From positions 186,001 through 250,000 of the forward strand of contig NZ_JAVDDV010000006.1 of assembly GCF_030848565.1 (NCBI RefSeq): a stretch of DNA of 64,000 nt, read 5' to 3'. Under the pieces are notes generated by a model. That model saw only the letters and a list, made by a program, of their open reading frames with translations, was not told the origin of the DNA and made no database searches. Shown here one piece after another: positions 34,996-44,067 of this stretch. The position numbers and the translations under genes were made by a program. This DNA comes from Natronolimnohabitans sp. A-GB9 (GTDB taxonomy: Archaea; Halobacteriota; Halobacteria; Halobacteriales; Natrialbaceae). Position 1 is the stretch's first letter, and the number at the start of each line of letters is the position of its first letter.

Positions 34996-36492
34996 TCAGA
35001 CATAGTCGTTCACCTCCTCGCGAAGCACGTCGTGGGCCGCCTCGAGTGCCTCGCTGGTCTCCTCGAAGTCGTCCCTGTCGGTCGAAAGCGCCACGCGGGC
35101 CGCCTCGAGTTGGTCGGCGACCGCGTCGGGAGCGGGACCACCCTGGGAGTCGCGACTCGCGACGCTTTCAGCCGGGTCGAGTGCGTCTTCGACCGCTTCC
35201 GGATCGACCAGCGACTCGAGCGGTTCGCCGAGGACGTCCTCGGCTGCGGCCTCGAGGGCGTCGTAGTCAGCACCGTTCTCCGCTGCCTCGGCGACCAGCT
35301 CGTGGGCCGTTCGGAACGGCAGCCCGTTGGCGGCCAGCAGGTCGGCGACGCCGGTCGCCGTCGAGAAGCCCTCGCCAGCCTCCTCAGCCAGCAGATCCTC
35401 GTTCCAGTCGGCTGTCGCGACTGCGCCGGCGGCGACCTCGCTGGCCTCCGTCACGGCGTCGACGGTCTCCCAGGCGTGGGTCGTCGCCCGCTGGAGGTCG
35501 CGGTTGTACGCGCGGGGCAGTCCCTTGAGCGTCGTCGTCAGGCCCTGGACCGCGCCCGCGGCGTCGCCTGCGACCGCACGGACGAGTTCGAGCGTATCCG
35601 GGTTTTTCTTCTGGGGCATGATCGACGACGTCGAGGAGTAGTCGTCGTCGAGATCGACGAAACCGCGGTTCGCGAAGATGACCACGTCCTCGGCCAGTCC
35701 GGACAGCGTCGTCGCGTGGGTCGACAGCGCCTGGATCGTCTCGAGTAGGAAATCCCGGCTCGAGGAGGCGTCCATCGAGTTCTCGACGACGTCTTCGAAG
35801 CCAAGCAGTTCGGCGGTGCGTTCTCGGTCGATATCGAACGTCGTCCCCGCGAACGCGGCGGCGCCGAGTGGCGACCGATTGATTCGGCCGTAGGCCTCGA
35901 GCAGCCGTGCCGTATCGCGGCGGACGGCGCCTTCGTAGGAGAGCGCCCAGTGAGCGACGGTGGTCGGCTGGGCCGGCTGGAGATGAGTGTAGCCGGGCAT
36001 GATCGTCTCTCGGTTGTCCTCGGCCACCTCGATCAGTGACTCGCGCAGGGCAAGCGTCGTCTCGATGGCCGAGAGGACGTCCTCGCGCAGTCGGTAGCGG
36101 ATACACGTCGCGACCTCGTCGTTGCGCGAGCGTGCGGTATGCATCTTCCCGCCGTCTTCGCCGATGCGCTCGATGACGGCCGTCTCGATAGCCTCGTGAA
36201 CGTCCTCGCCGTCGGGCAGCGAACCGTGGCCGTCGACCTCGATAGCATCGAGGGCTGTGAGGATCTGCCCTGCCACGTCGTCGTCGACGATGCCCTGTTC
36301 GGCGAGCATGAGGACGTGTGCGCGGTCGACTTCGAGATCGGCCTCGAAGATCCGTTCGTCCGCCTCGAGCGAGGAGAGGAAGCTCCGGGCGGGGCCGCCG
36401 CTGAAGCGGTCCCGCCGGACGACGCCCTCCCCGCTCCCGTCAGTTGCGAACGCGGATTCGGACGGACCGTCGTGAGCGCTCTCCTCGGTCAT
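34996..36492 (-). CDS. argH: Argininosuccinate lyase
   Basis: The 498-aa enzyme of the fumarase/aspartase superfamily splits argininosuccinate into arginine and fumarate. It carries HTARSRNDEVATCIRYRLR, PGYTHLQPAQPTTVAHW, and the signature SSIMPQKKNPDTLEL with the catalytic Ser loop. It lies 2 bp after argG. An acidic N-terminal extension is haloarchaeal in character. It is the last step of arginine synthesis. Confidence 0.96.
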   Translation of the reverse strand: MTEESAHDGPSESAFATDGSGEGVVRRDRFSGGPARSFLSSLEADERIFEADLEVDRAHVLMLAEQGIVDDDVAGQILTALDAIEVDGHGSLPDGEDVHEAIETAVIERIGEDGGKMHTARSRNDEVATCIRYRLREDVLSAIETTLALRESLIEVAEDNRETIMPGYTHLQPAQPTTVAHWALSYEGAVRRDTARLLEAYGRINRSPLGAAAFAGTTFDIDRERTAELLGFEDVVENSMDASSSRDFLLETIQALSTHATTLSGLAEDVVIFANRGFVDLDDDYSSTSSIMPQKKNPDTLELVRAVAGDAAGAVQGLTTTLKGLPRAYNRDLQRATTHAWETVDAVTEASEVAAGAVATADWNEDLLAEEAGEGFSTATGVADLLAANGLPFRTAHELVAEAAENGADYDALEAAAEDVLGEPLESLVDPEAVEDALDPAESVASRDSQGGPAPDAVADQLEAARVALSTDRDDFEETSEALEAAHDVLREEVNDYV

Positions 36493-36494
36493 CG

Positions 36495-37724
36495 TTACTC
36501 GTCCTCGCCGCGTCCGTCGGTCGCGAGTTCGACTTCCTCGTCTTCGTTGGCCGCGATCGCCTCGTTGGCGAGGCGGCGCTGGAAGCCGTGGTACTTCGCG
36601 ACACCGGTGGCGTCCTCCTGGGTGATCTTTCCGACCGTCTCCGTGTCGAAGGACGCGTGCTCGGCCGAGTAGGCTGCGTAGTCGCTGTCACGAGCAACCG
36701 CGCGGGCCTGGCCACCTTCGAAGCGGATCGTCACCGTTCCAGTGACGCGCTTTTGGGTCTCGTCGATGAAGCCTTCGAGGGCACCGACGAGCGGCGCGTC
36801 GACCAGCCCTTCGTACCCTTTCTTCGACCAGCGCTGGTCGATCAGCTGCTTGAACTCGCGTTCTTCCTGGGTGAGCACGAGCCCTTCGAGCGCCTCGTGG
36901 GCGTTGAGCAGCGTCGTCGCCGCTGGGTGTTCGTAGTTCTCGCGGACCTTCAGCCCGAGCATGCGGTCTTCCATCGAGTCGGTGCGGCCGACGCCGTAGG
37001 CCCCGGCCACGCCGTTTAGATGTTCAATGAGTTCGACGGGCTCGTACTCGACGCCGTCGACGGCGACGGGATAGCCCTCCTCGAAGGTAATCTCGATCTC
37101 CTGGGTGTCGCCGGTCGGTGCCTGGGTCCAGGCGTAGATGTCTTCCGGCGGGACGTAGCTCGGGTCCTCTAAGTCGTCACCCTCGACCGAACGGCTCCAG
37201 AGGTTCGTGTCGATCGACCAGTCGCCACCGCTACCACCCTCGACGGGGAGGTCTTTCTCCGCGGCGTACTCCTGTTCCCACTCACGGGTCAGGCCCAGTT
37301 CGCGCACGGGGGCGATCACTTCGAGATCGGAGTCACGCCAGACAGCCTCGAACCGGAGCTGGTCGTTGCCTTTGCCCGTACAGCCGTGGGCAATACCGGT
37401 ACAGCCCTGCTCTTCGGCGACCTCGAGGATCGCTTCGGCGATCACGGGACGAGCCAGCGCCGTCCCGAGCGGGTAGCCCTGGTAGGTCGCGTTCGCGCGA
37501 ACGCTGTCGAGACAGAGCTGTGCGAACTCCTCTTTGGCGTCGACGACGTAGTGTTCGAGGCCGAGCGCTTCGGCAGTCTCTTCGGCCTCTTCGAACTCCG
37601 AGGCCGGCTGGCCGACGTCGACGGTCACACCGATGACGTCGTCGTATCCGTATTCTTCCTCGAGCAGCGGGACACAGACAGTCGTGTCCAGGCCGCCCGA
37701 AAACGCAAGTGCCACGCGGGTCAT
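36495..37724 (-). CDS. argG: Argininosuccinate synthase
   Basis: The 409-aa enzyme joins citrulline and aspartate with ATP. It starts MTRVALAFSGGLDTTVCVPL, the PP-loop SGGxD motif, and has GCTGKGNDQLRFEAVWR and GAYGVGRTDSMEDRMLGLK. It is the first enzyme gene of the cluster. A TATA-like CTTAAG (37754-37759) lies about 30 bp upstream. A short Arg-rich leader ORF lies 148 bp further upstream on the same strand. Confidence 0.96.
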   Translation of the reverse strand: MTRVALAFSGGLDTTVCVPLLEEEYGYDDVIGVTVDVGQPASEFEEAEETAEALGLEHYVVDAKEEFAQLCLDSVRANATYQGYPLGTALARPVIAEAILEVAEEQGCTGIAHGCTGKGNDQLRFEAVWRDSDLEVIAPVRELGLTREWEQEYAAEKDLPVEGGSGGDWSIDTNLWSRSVEGDDLEDPSYVPPEDIYAWTQAPTGDTQEIEITFEEGYPVAVDGVEYEPVELIEHLNGVAGAYGVGRTDSMEDRMLGLKVRENYEHPAATTLLNAHEALEGLVLTQEEREFKQLIDQRWSKKGYEGLVDAPLVGALEGFIDETQKRVTGTVTIRFEGGQARAVARDSDYAAYSAEHASFDTETVGKITQEDATGVAKYHGFQRRLANEAIAANEDEEVELATDGRGEDE

Positions 37725-37862
37725 ATCGTATGCGAGGAAAACGCGAGGATGGACTTAAGCCCGTTGGTTTCAAATACGTAAATTATCGATAGAGCCGCTG
37801 CTAGCTGTGAATTCTGCATTTTCTGGATCGTTGGAACGAACCGGGACGAGAGGTGTAGTATA

Positions 37863-37998
37863 GTGGGCGGGCTCAAAGGCCCCGCCGTCGCCGTCGCCGT
37901 CGCGACAGAACAATCCCGTCGGTAGCCGAAGTGGCGCCTGCGGTGCCGACGGTATGACTCATTGGTAGCCCTATGCCAACCCTCCGTATTAAATCCTG
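37863..37998 (-). promoter_or_regulatory. Putative attenuator-like region upstream of argG
   Basis: Minus-strand RNA from about 37963 would hold two hairpins. Segment 1 CCGTCGG (37952-37946) pairs with segment 2 CCGACGG (37922-37916). GGCGGG inside the last Arg codons (37886-37881) pairs with CCCGCC (37871-37866) just after the stop codon. CCGTCG of segment 1 is also complementary to the CGACGG repeated three times in the Arg run, so the structures are mutually exclusive. No U-run follows the last hairpin, so it is not a classic intrinsic terminator. Confidence 0.5.
37873..37962 (-). CDS. Putative arginine leader peptide, seven consecutive Arg codons
   Basis: The ORF encodes 29 aa: MSHTVGTAGATSATDGIVLS, then seven Arg (codons CGA CGG CGA CGG CGA CGG CGG at 37902-37882), Gly, Leu and TGA. 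TTTAATA (37993-37987) is centred about 28 bp before the ATG, the geometry of a leaderless haloarchaeal gene. The stop is 148 bp before argG on the same strand. This is the layout of an amino-acid leader peptide controlling its own biosynthetic operon. It is an inference from sequence; the ORF might instead be an Arg-rich microprotein or chance. Confidence 0.6.
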   Translation of the reverse strand: MSHTVGTAGATSATDGIVLSRRRRRRRGL

Positions 37999-38041
37999 CT
38001 GAATCGCGCTTTCCGCGGTCTCCGGTCAGTCTTGCGTCGAT

Positions 38042-39187
38042 CTACTCTTCGTCGTCGGCTCCGTCCTCGCTCTCGTCCGGTAGGGCCAACACGTTCTCGC
38101 GACCGATCCGGAAGACCTCGACCTCGTCGTCCTCGCGCAGGCCGCTGACGACCTGGCTCGTCTTGGCCTCGGTCCAGTCCAGTTCGGAGACGACCGCCTG
38201 CTGTTTGATCCGTCCACCACGTTCCTCGAGCAGTCGCAGGACGCGTTCCTCGTTGCTGAGTAGTTCCGCAGGCGGTTCGTCGTCGCCGGCCGAACCGTTT
38301 TCTACCGTCGCCGTCGCTCCGCCGTTGGGTGATGGCGTCGTGGACGTCGTCCGGCCGTCTCGTTTGATCCACCAGCCAGCGGCACCGACGGTCGCGAGAA
38401 AAGCGAGTGCCGCCAGGACGATCAGCCAGGGCATCGATGGTGGCGTTTCCTCTTCGTCCTCGGTCGGCTCTCCCGTGTCGTTGCGCTCCTCGGTCATGAC
38501 GATCGTCGGCGACGTCGACGAGAACGGATCCCCGTTTCCGCCCCACTGGACCGACGCCAGTTCGCCGTCCTCCGCATCGCTCGTTGGGTCGCCGCTTTCG
38601 GGTGTCGGCTCGACCTCGTCGATGGTGTACCCCTCCGGCGCGAACACCGTAAACGACGTGTCGTGGGGCAGCGAAAAGCCGGCGAGGGTGTCCTCGACCT
38701 CGATACGGTTCAGCTGCCGATATGCGAACGAATCCCACTCGAACGTCACCACGACGTGGCCGAGATCTCGAGGCGCGGAACTCGTGTCAGTCTCGACGTC
38801 GACGTTTCTGATCTCCATTTCCCGCTCGGTTGCGTTCTCCCCCTCGGCGAGTTCGTCGTTCCATCGATCCGTCTCGCTGTCGGCGTACGTCGTCGGATTC
38901 GCTTCGACGTCTTCTCGGAACTCGTCCCACGTGCCATCGGAGTCGTTCTCGAAGCGGTAGTCGACGACGAACGTCGCCGATTCGTTCTCGTGGACGAATA
39001 CGTCGATCTCGATATCGTCTGCGTCGTCAAGTCGGTCGATCTCGGTTTCGGTATCGGGGGCTTCCTGTGCTGCTGCTCCGCCGACCCCACCAGCGACGAT
39101 CGCGATCGAGCCGACCGAAAGCACCGCGAGCACACACCCGATACCCACGAGCACCCAGAACAGGGCCCGCGGCCCCTTCACATTCAT
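38042..39187 (-). CDS. Membrane-anchored protein with cytosolic winged-helix domain
   Basis: The product is 381 aa from the ATG at 39187 (MNVKGPRALFWVLVGIGCVL). A signal-type hydrophobic segment is followed by an extracytosolic acidic beta-rich domain (DDIEIDVFVHENESATFVVDY), a second transmembrane helix (MPWLIVLAALAFLATVGAAGWW) and a cytosolic winged helix at the C-terminus (LLSNEERVLRLLEERGGRIK...). This outside-to-DNA layout is common in haloarchaeal DUF7345/DUF7343-type proteins and suggests one-component signalling. The start could also be the GTG at 39196. Confidence 0.8.
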   Translation of the reverse strand: MNVKGPRALFWVLVGIGCVLAVLSVGSIAIVAGGVGGAAAQEAPDTETEIDRLDDADDIEIDVFVHENESATFVVDYRFENDSDGTWDEFREDVEANPTTYADSETDRWNDELAEGENATEREMEIRNVDVETDTSSAPRDLGHVVVTFEWDSFAYRQLNRIEVEDTLAGFSLPHDTSFTVFAPEGYTIDEVEPTPESGDPTSDAEDGELASVQWGGNGDPFSSTSPTIVMTEERNDTGEPTEDEEETPPSMPWLIVLAALAFLATVGAAGWWIKRDGRTTSTTPSPNGGATATVENGSAGDDEPPAELLSNEERVLRLLEERGGRIKQQAVVSELDWTEAKTSQVVSGLREDDEVEVFRIGRENVLALPDESEDGADDEE

Positions 39188-39273
39188 CGTACTCACATGT
39201 TATAGCCGAGCAAATAGGTCTTTCCGACTCGAGAAACGGTTTATTTTTCATACGGTCACGGGAACGTGACTGT

Positions 39274-39459
39274 ATGTCCGATACGCGTGGCGAACTCGAG
39301 GTCGAAACTCTCCTGAAGATCGTCCTCGGTTTGGTCGCGATTTTGCTCGCTCTCCAGATCGTCGACATTTTCGTCAGTTGGATCGCGCGGCTGCTGACAC
39401 CACTGCTGTTGCTCGTCGTCGCGTTGATCGTCGCCCTCTGGCTCCTCGATCGGCTCTAA
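39274..39459 (+). CDS. Small two-TM membrane protein
   Basis: This 61-aa protein starts MSDTRGELEVETLLKIVLGL and is almost entirely two transmembrane helices joined near VSWIARLLTP, ending WLLDRL. A GGTTTATTTT box at about 39238-39247 is about 31 bp upstream, giving a leaderless transcript divergent from the HTH membrane gene. The family is unrecognised. Confidence 0.75.
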   Translation: MSDTRGELEVETLLKIVLGLVAILLALQIVDIFVSWIARLLTPLLLLVVALIVALWLLDRL

Positions 39460-39579
39460 AGCCTGTCGGACCGTCGAGCAGGCACCCTCCGGCGAGACGA
39501 TTTTATCACGAACCCGTCGGTGACGACGGACCTCGCAGAACGTCACACTGATACGTCGATCGATCCTAGCTCCGGTGTC

Positions 39580-40080
39580 GTGTACAGCGTCAACGTTCCG
39601 GTCCCCGGCCGCGTCCGTACGCTCGCCAACGAGCTCTATCCCGAACTCGTCGGCTTCGACAGCGTCCGCGAGGACCACTCGTGTCTGCTCAAACGGCTCG
39701 GCGAGGCCGACCACGTCGCCCAGCTCCAGCATCGCGCCCATCGCGCGCTCGAGGGTGCGCCGGCCGTCGAGGCTCGAATTACGGGTATCGACTACTTCGA
39801 GGAACCGCCGCTTGGGTCGGCTCCCGTCGTCTATCTCGCCGTCGAGAGTCCCGGTCTCGAGTCGCTACACGCCGACCTCACCGACTCCTTCGAGACCGTC
39901 GAGGGTCTCGAGGGGGCCGACTACGTTCCACACGTCACGCTGGCCCGCGGTGGCGACGTAGCGACCGCCAAACGACTGGCCGACCGCGAGATCGAGCCGA
40001 TCCGGTGGACCGTCAATGAACTCGAGTTCTGGGATGGTACCTACAAGCTGCCGGTGAGCCGGGTCTCGCTGCCCTCCTGA
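39580..40080 (+). CDS. 2'-5' RNA ligase / cyclic phosphodiesterase superfamily protein
   Basis: The protein, about 166 aa from GTG at 39580 (VYSVNVPVPGRVRTLANEL), has the 2H fold. The second motif is HVTLARGG; the first is HSCLLKRL, where Cys replaces the usual Thr/Ser. A GTG at 39520 would add 20 residues, but a TTTTAT box near 39500 places transcription start after it. Superfamily members cut or join RNA 2',3'-cyclic phosphates; the exact substrate is unknown. Confidence 0.75.
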   Translation: MYSVNVPVPGRVRTLANELYPELVGFDSVREDHSCLLKRLGEADHVAQLQHRAHRALEGAPAVEARITGIDYFEEPPLGSAPVVYLAVESPGLESLHADLTDSFETVEGLEGADYVPHVTLARGGDVATAKRLADREIEPIRWTVNELEFWDGTYKLPVSRVSLPS

Positions 40081-40097
40081 TCCGATTCCCGCTCGGA

Positions 40098-42320
40098 TTA
40101 CGGTGTCGGCGGTTCTCCGTCGTAGGCGTCGTGGTCGCCGTAGAAGTTGAGCATCGCGAACTTCAGTTTCTCGGGGTCGATGTCGATCAGTTCCTCGCGT
40201 TCTTCGTGGGGGAACGTACCGTTGACGCTGTACCGGCCGAGTTCCGATTTGGCCGACCGCGAGTACCGACTGTCGAGTAACGCGCGGACGCCGACGTCCT
40301 CGGGCGACCGAATGACTCGCCCAAGCGCCTGTCGGGTCTTCCGGACGGTCGGGATCTCGACGGCGTAGCGCCAGCCGGTCTCGGTTCCCTCGAAGGCCGC
40401 GTCGTAGGCCTCCTGGACCGCTTCTGCCCGATCGTCTAGGTGGGGGTAGGGGACGCCGACGACCAGTACCGTGTTGGCGTCGTCGCCGTCGAAGCTGACG
40501 CCCTCCGCGAGAGTTCCCCACAGCGACGTACAGAGGACCGCGTCGTCGTCAGCGACGAACTCCGTGCGCAGGTCCTCGACGGCGACGCCCGGCTCGTCGA
40601 GATACACCGTCGCGTCGGCCCGGCGCTCGAGTCGGTCGGCGTAGCGTTCGGCCTCGGCGTAGTTGGGGAAGAAAGCGAGCGTATTGCCGGGGGTCATCCG
40701 AACGGCGTCGTGGATCGTTTCGCCGACCGTCTCCTGGACGGCCGGATCGTCTCGATCGGACGAAAAGAGTGGCGGCGTCTCGACGGCGTACGTCCGCCGA
40801 CGATCCTCGGGGAACTGCAGCCCGTAAGCCATCGTCACCGGATTCTCAAGACCGAGTACGTCCTCGGTGACGTCGAACGGCTGGAGCGTGGCGCTCATCA
40901 GGACGGTCGCGTACACCTCCTCGAACAGCCGGCCGGTGACCTGTCGTGGGAGACACGTATACAGCTCCGCGCGGCCGTAGACCTCGTCGGTGCCGGCGTC
41001 GCGGGTGACGGAGACGACGGGGTACAGCCCCTCTTTCGCTCCGTCGTTCATCCACGCACTGACGAAGGCTGCGGCCTGGAGGGTCTGACACTCCGTTCGC
41101 GTCGCGGTCTCTCCCTCCCGGTAGGCCTCCTCGTACTCTTCGTCTAGCTCCTGGCCCAGTTTCATCGCGGCCTCGAGGTCGCCGTCGATCCCCTGTCCGG
41201 AGTAGCGCTGAAGGAACTCGAGTGTCAAGTCGTCACGACGGTCGTCGTTGGCGATGGGGACGTCGGTCCAGTTCTCGCCGATCTGCTCGCGCGCTCGCGG
41301 CCCGCGGCCGCTCGTGCTATCCGCGCCGCGTTGCGCCGCGCGATCCCCGAACCCAAAGGAGTCCTCGTAGGTCTCGACGAGCGCGCGGTGAAACGCCGAA
41401 AGGACGTTTGCAGCGTCTTCGGATCGGGGATCGTCCGTCTCCGCGAGTTCGTCCAGCGCGGAGTCGAAGGTGCGCTCGGAGCAGGTCCGGGTGGCGTGTT
41501 CACGGGCGGCATCTTCGACGTTGTGGGCCTCGTCGAAGACCGCGATGACGTCTTCGGGATCGCGGCCGAGCCAGCGGAAAAACTGCTCTCGAATGGTCGA
41601 ATCGAGCAGATGATGATAGTTACAGACGACCAGATCGACGCCTTCGATCCCCTCTTTCAGGAGTTCGTACCCACAGAACTCCTGGCTCTCGGCGTACTCG
41701 TAGATTTCCTCGGGCGTGCGAACGTCCTCGAAGAGCCACGCGAAGAACTCGTCAGTATCCGCGGTCAGGTTGTTCCGATAGTAGTCACAGACGTTCTGTT
41801 CCTCGAGATCCTCGAGTCGGTCCTCGATCGACTCGAGTTCGTCCATGACGGCGCTGCGAGCGTCGGCTGCCGATCCGTCGCCGTCTTGACTCTCCGCTAA
41901 GAGTTCCCGCTGGCGGCGCTCGAGTTGGCGTTTGTCGCGCTCGGTGTCGACGATCGCGCGGGTGTTGTCACGAAGCGCCTGACACTCCTCGTAGCCGACG
42001 TCGATGTGACACATCGACCCTTTTCCTTTGAAGACGACCGCGCGAACGTTCTCCTCGCGGGTGATCGCCCGGGCCTCGGCGACGAACTGGCGCATCTGCT
42101 GGTGGACGTTGGTCGTGATGACGACCGTCTTGTCCTGCTCACGGGCGACCTCGAGTGCCGGCACGAGCGACGAGAGGGTCTTGCCGGTCCCGCAGGCCCC
42201 TTCGAAGAGGACGTCCTGGCCGCGAGTGAGCGAGTTGTGGATGCGATCCATCGCCTCGCGCTGATTCTCGTACGGCTGATCGTACGGGAAAAAGCGCATG
42301 TACCCGGCTGTCTCGGACAC
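40098..42320 (-). CDS. XPD/Rad3-family DNA helicase (iron-sulfur)
   Basis: The 740-aa SF2 helicase has Walker A EGACGTGKT (about 40-48), DEAH in AVFDEAHNVEDAA, SATLQPFDV, and QALGRVIRSPEDVG. Four Cys of a 4Fe-4S domain lie between motifs Ia and II (SMCHI, EECQAL, NVCDYY, EFCGYE). It is likely a DNA repair helicase of the XPD/DinG group. The GTG at 42320 fits a TTTTATCG box 25 bp upstream; an ATG at 42299 is also possible. Confidence 0.92.
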   Translation of the reverse strand: MSETAGYMRFFPYDQPYENQREAMDRIHNSLTRGQDVLFEGACGTGKTLSSLVPALEVAREQDKTVVITTNVHQQMRQFVAEARAITREENVRAVVFKGKGSMCHIDVGYEECQALRDNTRAIVDTERDKRQLERRQRELLAESQDGDGSAADARSAVMDELESIEDRLEDLEEQNVCDYYRNNLTADTDEFFAWLFEDVRTPEEIYEYAESQEFCGYELLKEGIEGVDLVVCNYHHLLDSTIREQFFRWLGRDPEDVIAVFDEAHNVEDAAREHATRTCSERTFDSALDELAETDDPRSEDAANVLSAFHRALVETYEDSFGFGDRAAQRGADSTSGRGPRAREQIGENWTDVPIANDDRRDDLTLEFLQRYSGQGIDGDLEAAMKLGQELDEEYEEAYREGETATRTECQTLQAAAFVSAWMNDGAKEGLYPVVSVTRDAGTDEVYGRAELYTCLPRQVTGRLFEEVYATVLMSATLQPFDVTEDVLGLENPVTMAYGLQFPEDRRRTYAVETPPLFSSDRDDPAVQETVGETIHDAVRMTPGNTLAFFPNYAEAERYADRLERRADATVYLDEPGVAVEDLRTEFVADDDAVLCTSLWGTLAEGVSFDGDDANTVLVVGVPYPHLDDRAEAVQEAYDAAFEGTETGWRYAVEIPTVRKTRQALGRVIRSPEDVGVRALLDSRYSRSAKSELGRYSVNGTFPHEEREELIDIDPEKLKFAMLNFYGDHDAYDGEPPTP

Positions 42321-42494
42321 GCTAGACGATCAGTTCCCGATCCGATAAAAGGGTTCGTCTCGGTTCACCCACCTGCCGGCGTCCACTCGTACCCATCGGT
42401 CGGTCACGCTCGAGGGACCCGAGACGAGAGTCGATTTCCACGGCCGGCTATCGCACGCTCAGACGACAAACCCTTCGGGGACCTGCAACCGAAC

Positions 42495-42896
42495 ATGGCC
42501 ATCCCCGGGTACGATTCGAGTAACGTCGCGGAACACACACTCGAGCACGTCGGCGCCCGCGTCGCCGTCGTCGCAGGCGTCGTCCCCGACGAGTTCGGGC
42601 TCGCGAAAAGCGGGCGCGAACCGCCGGTCGACGCCCTCGCCGACCCCGTCGATCTCGTCGCTCTCGACGAGCTCAAGGCGCTCGAGGCGATGCGGATCGC
42701 ACTCGTGTACGACCCCTCCAGATTGCCGCCCGGCGCGAGTCCGACCGACGTCGCGGTCGCCGTCGACAACGACGGCTGGGAGCCACTCGAGTCGACCGTC
42801 GATCTCGAGGAGACAACGGTGACGGCGACGCTTTCCGACTGTCCGCCGGGAGCGACGGTCGTCGCGGGCTACGACGACAGCGACGCGACGCGGTGA
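42495..42896 (+). CDS. Hypothetical acidic protein
   Basis: The 133-aa protein starts MAIPGYDSSNVAEHTLEHVG and contains ARVAVVAGVVPDEFGLAKSG and ALVYDPSRLPPGASPTDVAV, ending in a beta-rich part (TVDLEETTVTATLSD). The composition is typical of a haloarchaeal soluble protein. The open frame continues far upstream antisense to the XPD gene, but that part is not protein-like. The family is not recognised. Confidence 0.6.
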   Translation: MAIPGYDSSNVAEHTLEHVGARVAVVAGVVPDEFGLAKSGREPPVDALADPVDLVALDELKALEAMRIALVYDPSRLPPGASPTDVAVAVDNDGWEPLESTVDLEETTVTATLSDCPPGATVVAGYDDSDATR

Positions 42897-42983
42897 CGAT
42901 TCGCACTCGACACGTGGTCGAGTGCGTCCCGAGCCGACGACGATGACGAAAGCGACGTCACCCTGCAGCCTGTAGCCGCCGGT

Positions 42984-43535
42984 ATGATCGCGATCTTCTC
43001 GGATACACACAGTACGAGTGGTCACGAACTCGAGGGCGAGGCCCTGCAGGCGGCCCGCGAGGCCGACACCGTCATCCACGCGGGAGATTTCACGAGCACG
43101 GTCGCCCTCGAGGCCTTCCAGGAGGAGTGTAACCGTCTCTACGCCGTCCACGGAAACGCAGACAGTGGGGCCGTCCGGGATCGACTGCCGACGGGCCGCG
43201 TCGTCGAGGCCGGTGGCATCCGGCTTGCCGTCACTCACCGCCGGGACGGCGGCGAGATGGGGCTGGCGATGTTCGGGCGCTCGCGTGATGCCGACGTCGT
43301 CGTCTTCGGTCACAGTCATCGTCCGACCGTGATCGAAACCGAGGACACTCTGTTGGTAAATCCCGGCAGCCACGCCGACCCGCGCGGGAACCGGCCAGGC
43401 TTTGCCGTTCTCGAGCAACGAGACGACGAGGCAGACGACGGTGCGAACGGTCTCGTAGGCGAGATCCGCGAACCGGACGGAACGCCCATCGACTCGTTCG
43501 AACTCACGGGAGTGTCTTCCGAATCGTTGCGATAA
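42984..43535 (+). CDS. YfcE/MJ0936-type metallophosphoesterase
   Basis: The 183-aa enzyme has the calcineurin-like motifs in order: FSDTHS (Asp-x-His), HAGDFTS (Gly-Asp), VHGNADSG (Gly-Asn-x-Asp) and FGHSHRPTV (Gly-His-x-His). The length fits MJ0936-like phosphodiesterases. It begins MIAIFSDTHSTSGHELEGEA. The substrate is unknown. It converges with the coiled-coil gene, overlapping by 32 bp. Confidence 0.9.
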   Translation: MIAIFSDTHSTSGHELEGEALQAAREADTVIHAGDFTSTVALEAFQEECNRLYAVHGNADSGAVRDRLPTGRVVEAGGIRLAVTHRRDGGEMGLAMFGRSRDADVVVFGHSHRPTVIETEDTLLVNPGSHADPRGNRPGFAVLEQRDDEADDGANGLVGEIREPDGTPIDSFELTGVSSESLR

Positions 43536-44046
43536 CGCCCGTCGACTCGGCCGTCTCGTCGCCGTCAGAGTTCCCGATGCCGGCCGTTGCTTCGTCCCCG
43601 TCGCCGTTTTCGTCCTCGCTGCCGACGATCTCCGCAACCGTCGACTCCGGCGTCACGGACCCGTTCTCCCTCGCTGCGGACTCACCCGCCCCCGTTGTCG
43701 CTTCGGCGAGTTGCCTGTCACGACAGCGGTCGCTATCGATCGAATCCGCTCGCTCGAGGTCGTCGAGTCGGCGCTCGAGGCGATCGACGGTTGCGACGGC
43801 CGCGGCGGCCTGCCGCTCGACGTCCCTGTTGACCGATTCGACGTCGTCGACGAACCCCGTCAGCGACTCCGCTCGCGCTTCGACTCGCGCCAGTCGCTGC
43901 TCTTGTTCGTCGATCCGCGACTCGAGGCGTTCGACGGTCCCGGCGAGTTCAGCCAGTTCAGCCAGTTCGTCGACCGTTCCGTCGCCGTCGATGACGGTCC
44001 GCTCGAGGGCTGCGAGTCGTTGCTCGAGCCGTTCTCTTTCGGTCAT
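43504..44046 (-). CDS. Coiled-coil protein
   Basis: The 180-aa protein starts MTERERLEQRLAALERTV and is a long heptad coiled coil to about residue 105 (LESRIDEQEQRLARVEARAE, TVDRLERRLDDLERADS), followed by a low-complexity acidic tail and a short hydrophobic end (VIATIRKTLP). It lies 21 bp after the HerA-like gene on the same strand and may work with it. The family is known only as haloarchaeal hypothetical. Confidence 0.75.
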   Translation of the reverse strand: MTERERLEQRLAALERTVIDGDGTVDELAELAELAGTVERLESRIDEQEQRLARVEARAESLTGFVDDVESVNRDVERQAAAAVATVDRLERRLDDLERADSIDSDRCRDRQLAEATTGAGESAARENGSVTPESTVAEIVGSEDENGDGDEATAGIGNSDGDETAESTGVIATIRKTLP

Positions 44047-44067
44047 GTCGCCGTTTCTACCCTCCTC

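Noticed and set aside
42459-43637. 392-codon minus-strand ORF over the hypothetical and phosphoesterase genes
   Set aside because: The plus-strand phosphoesterase has all metal motifs; the antisense frame has none.
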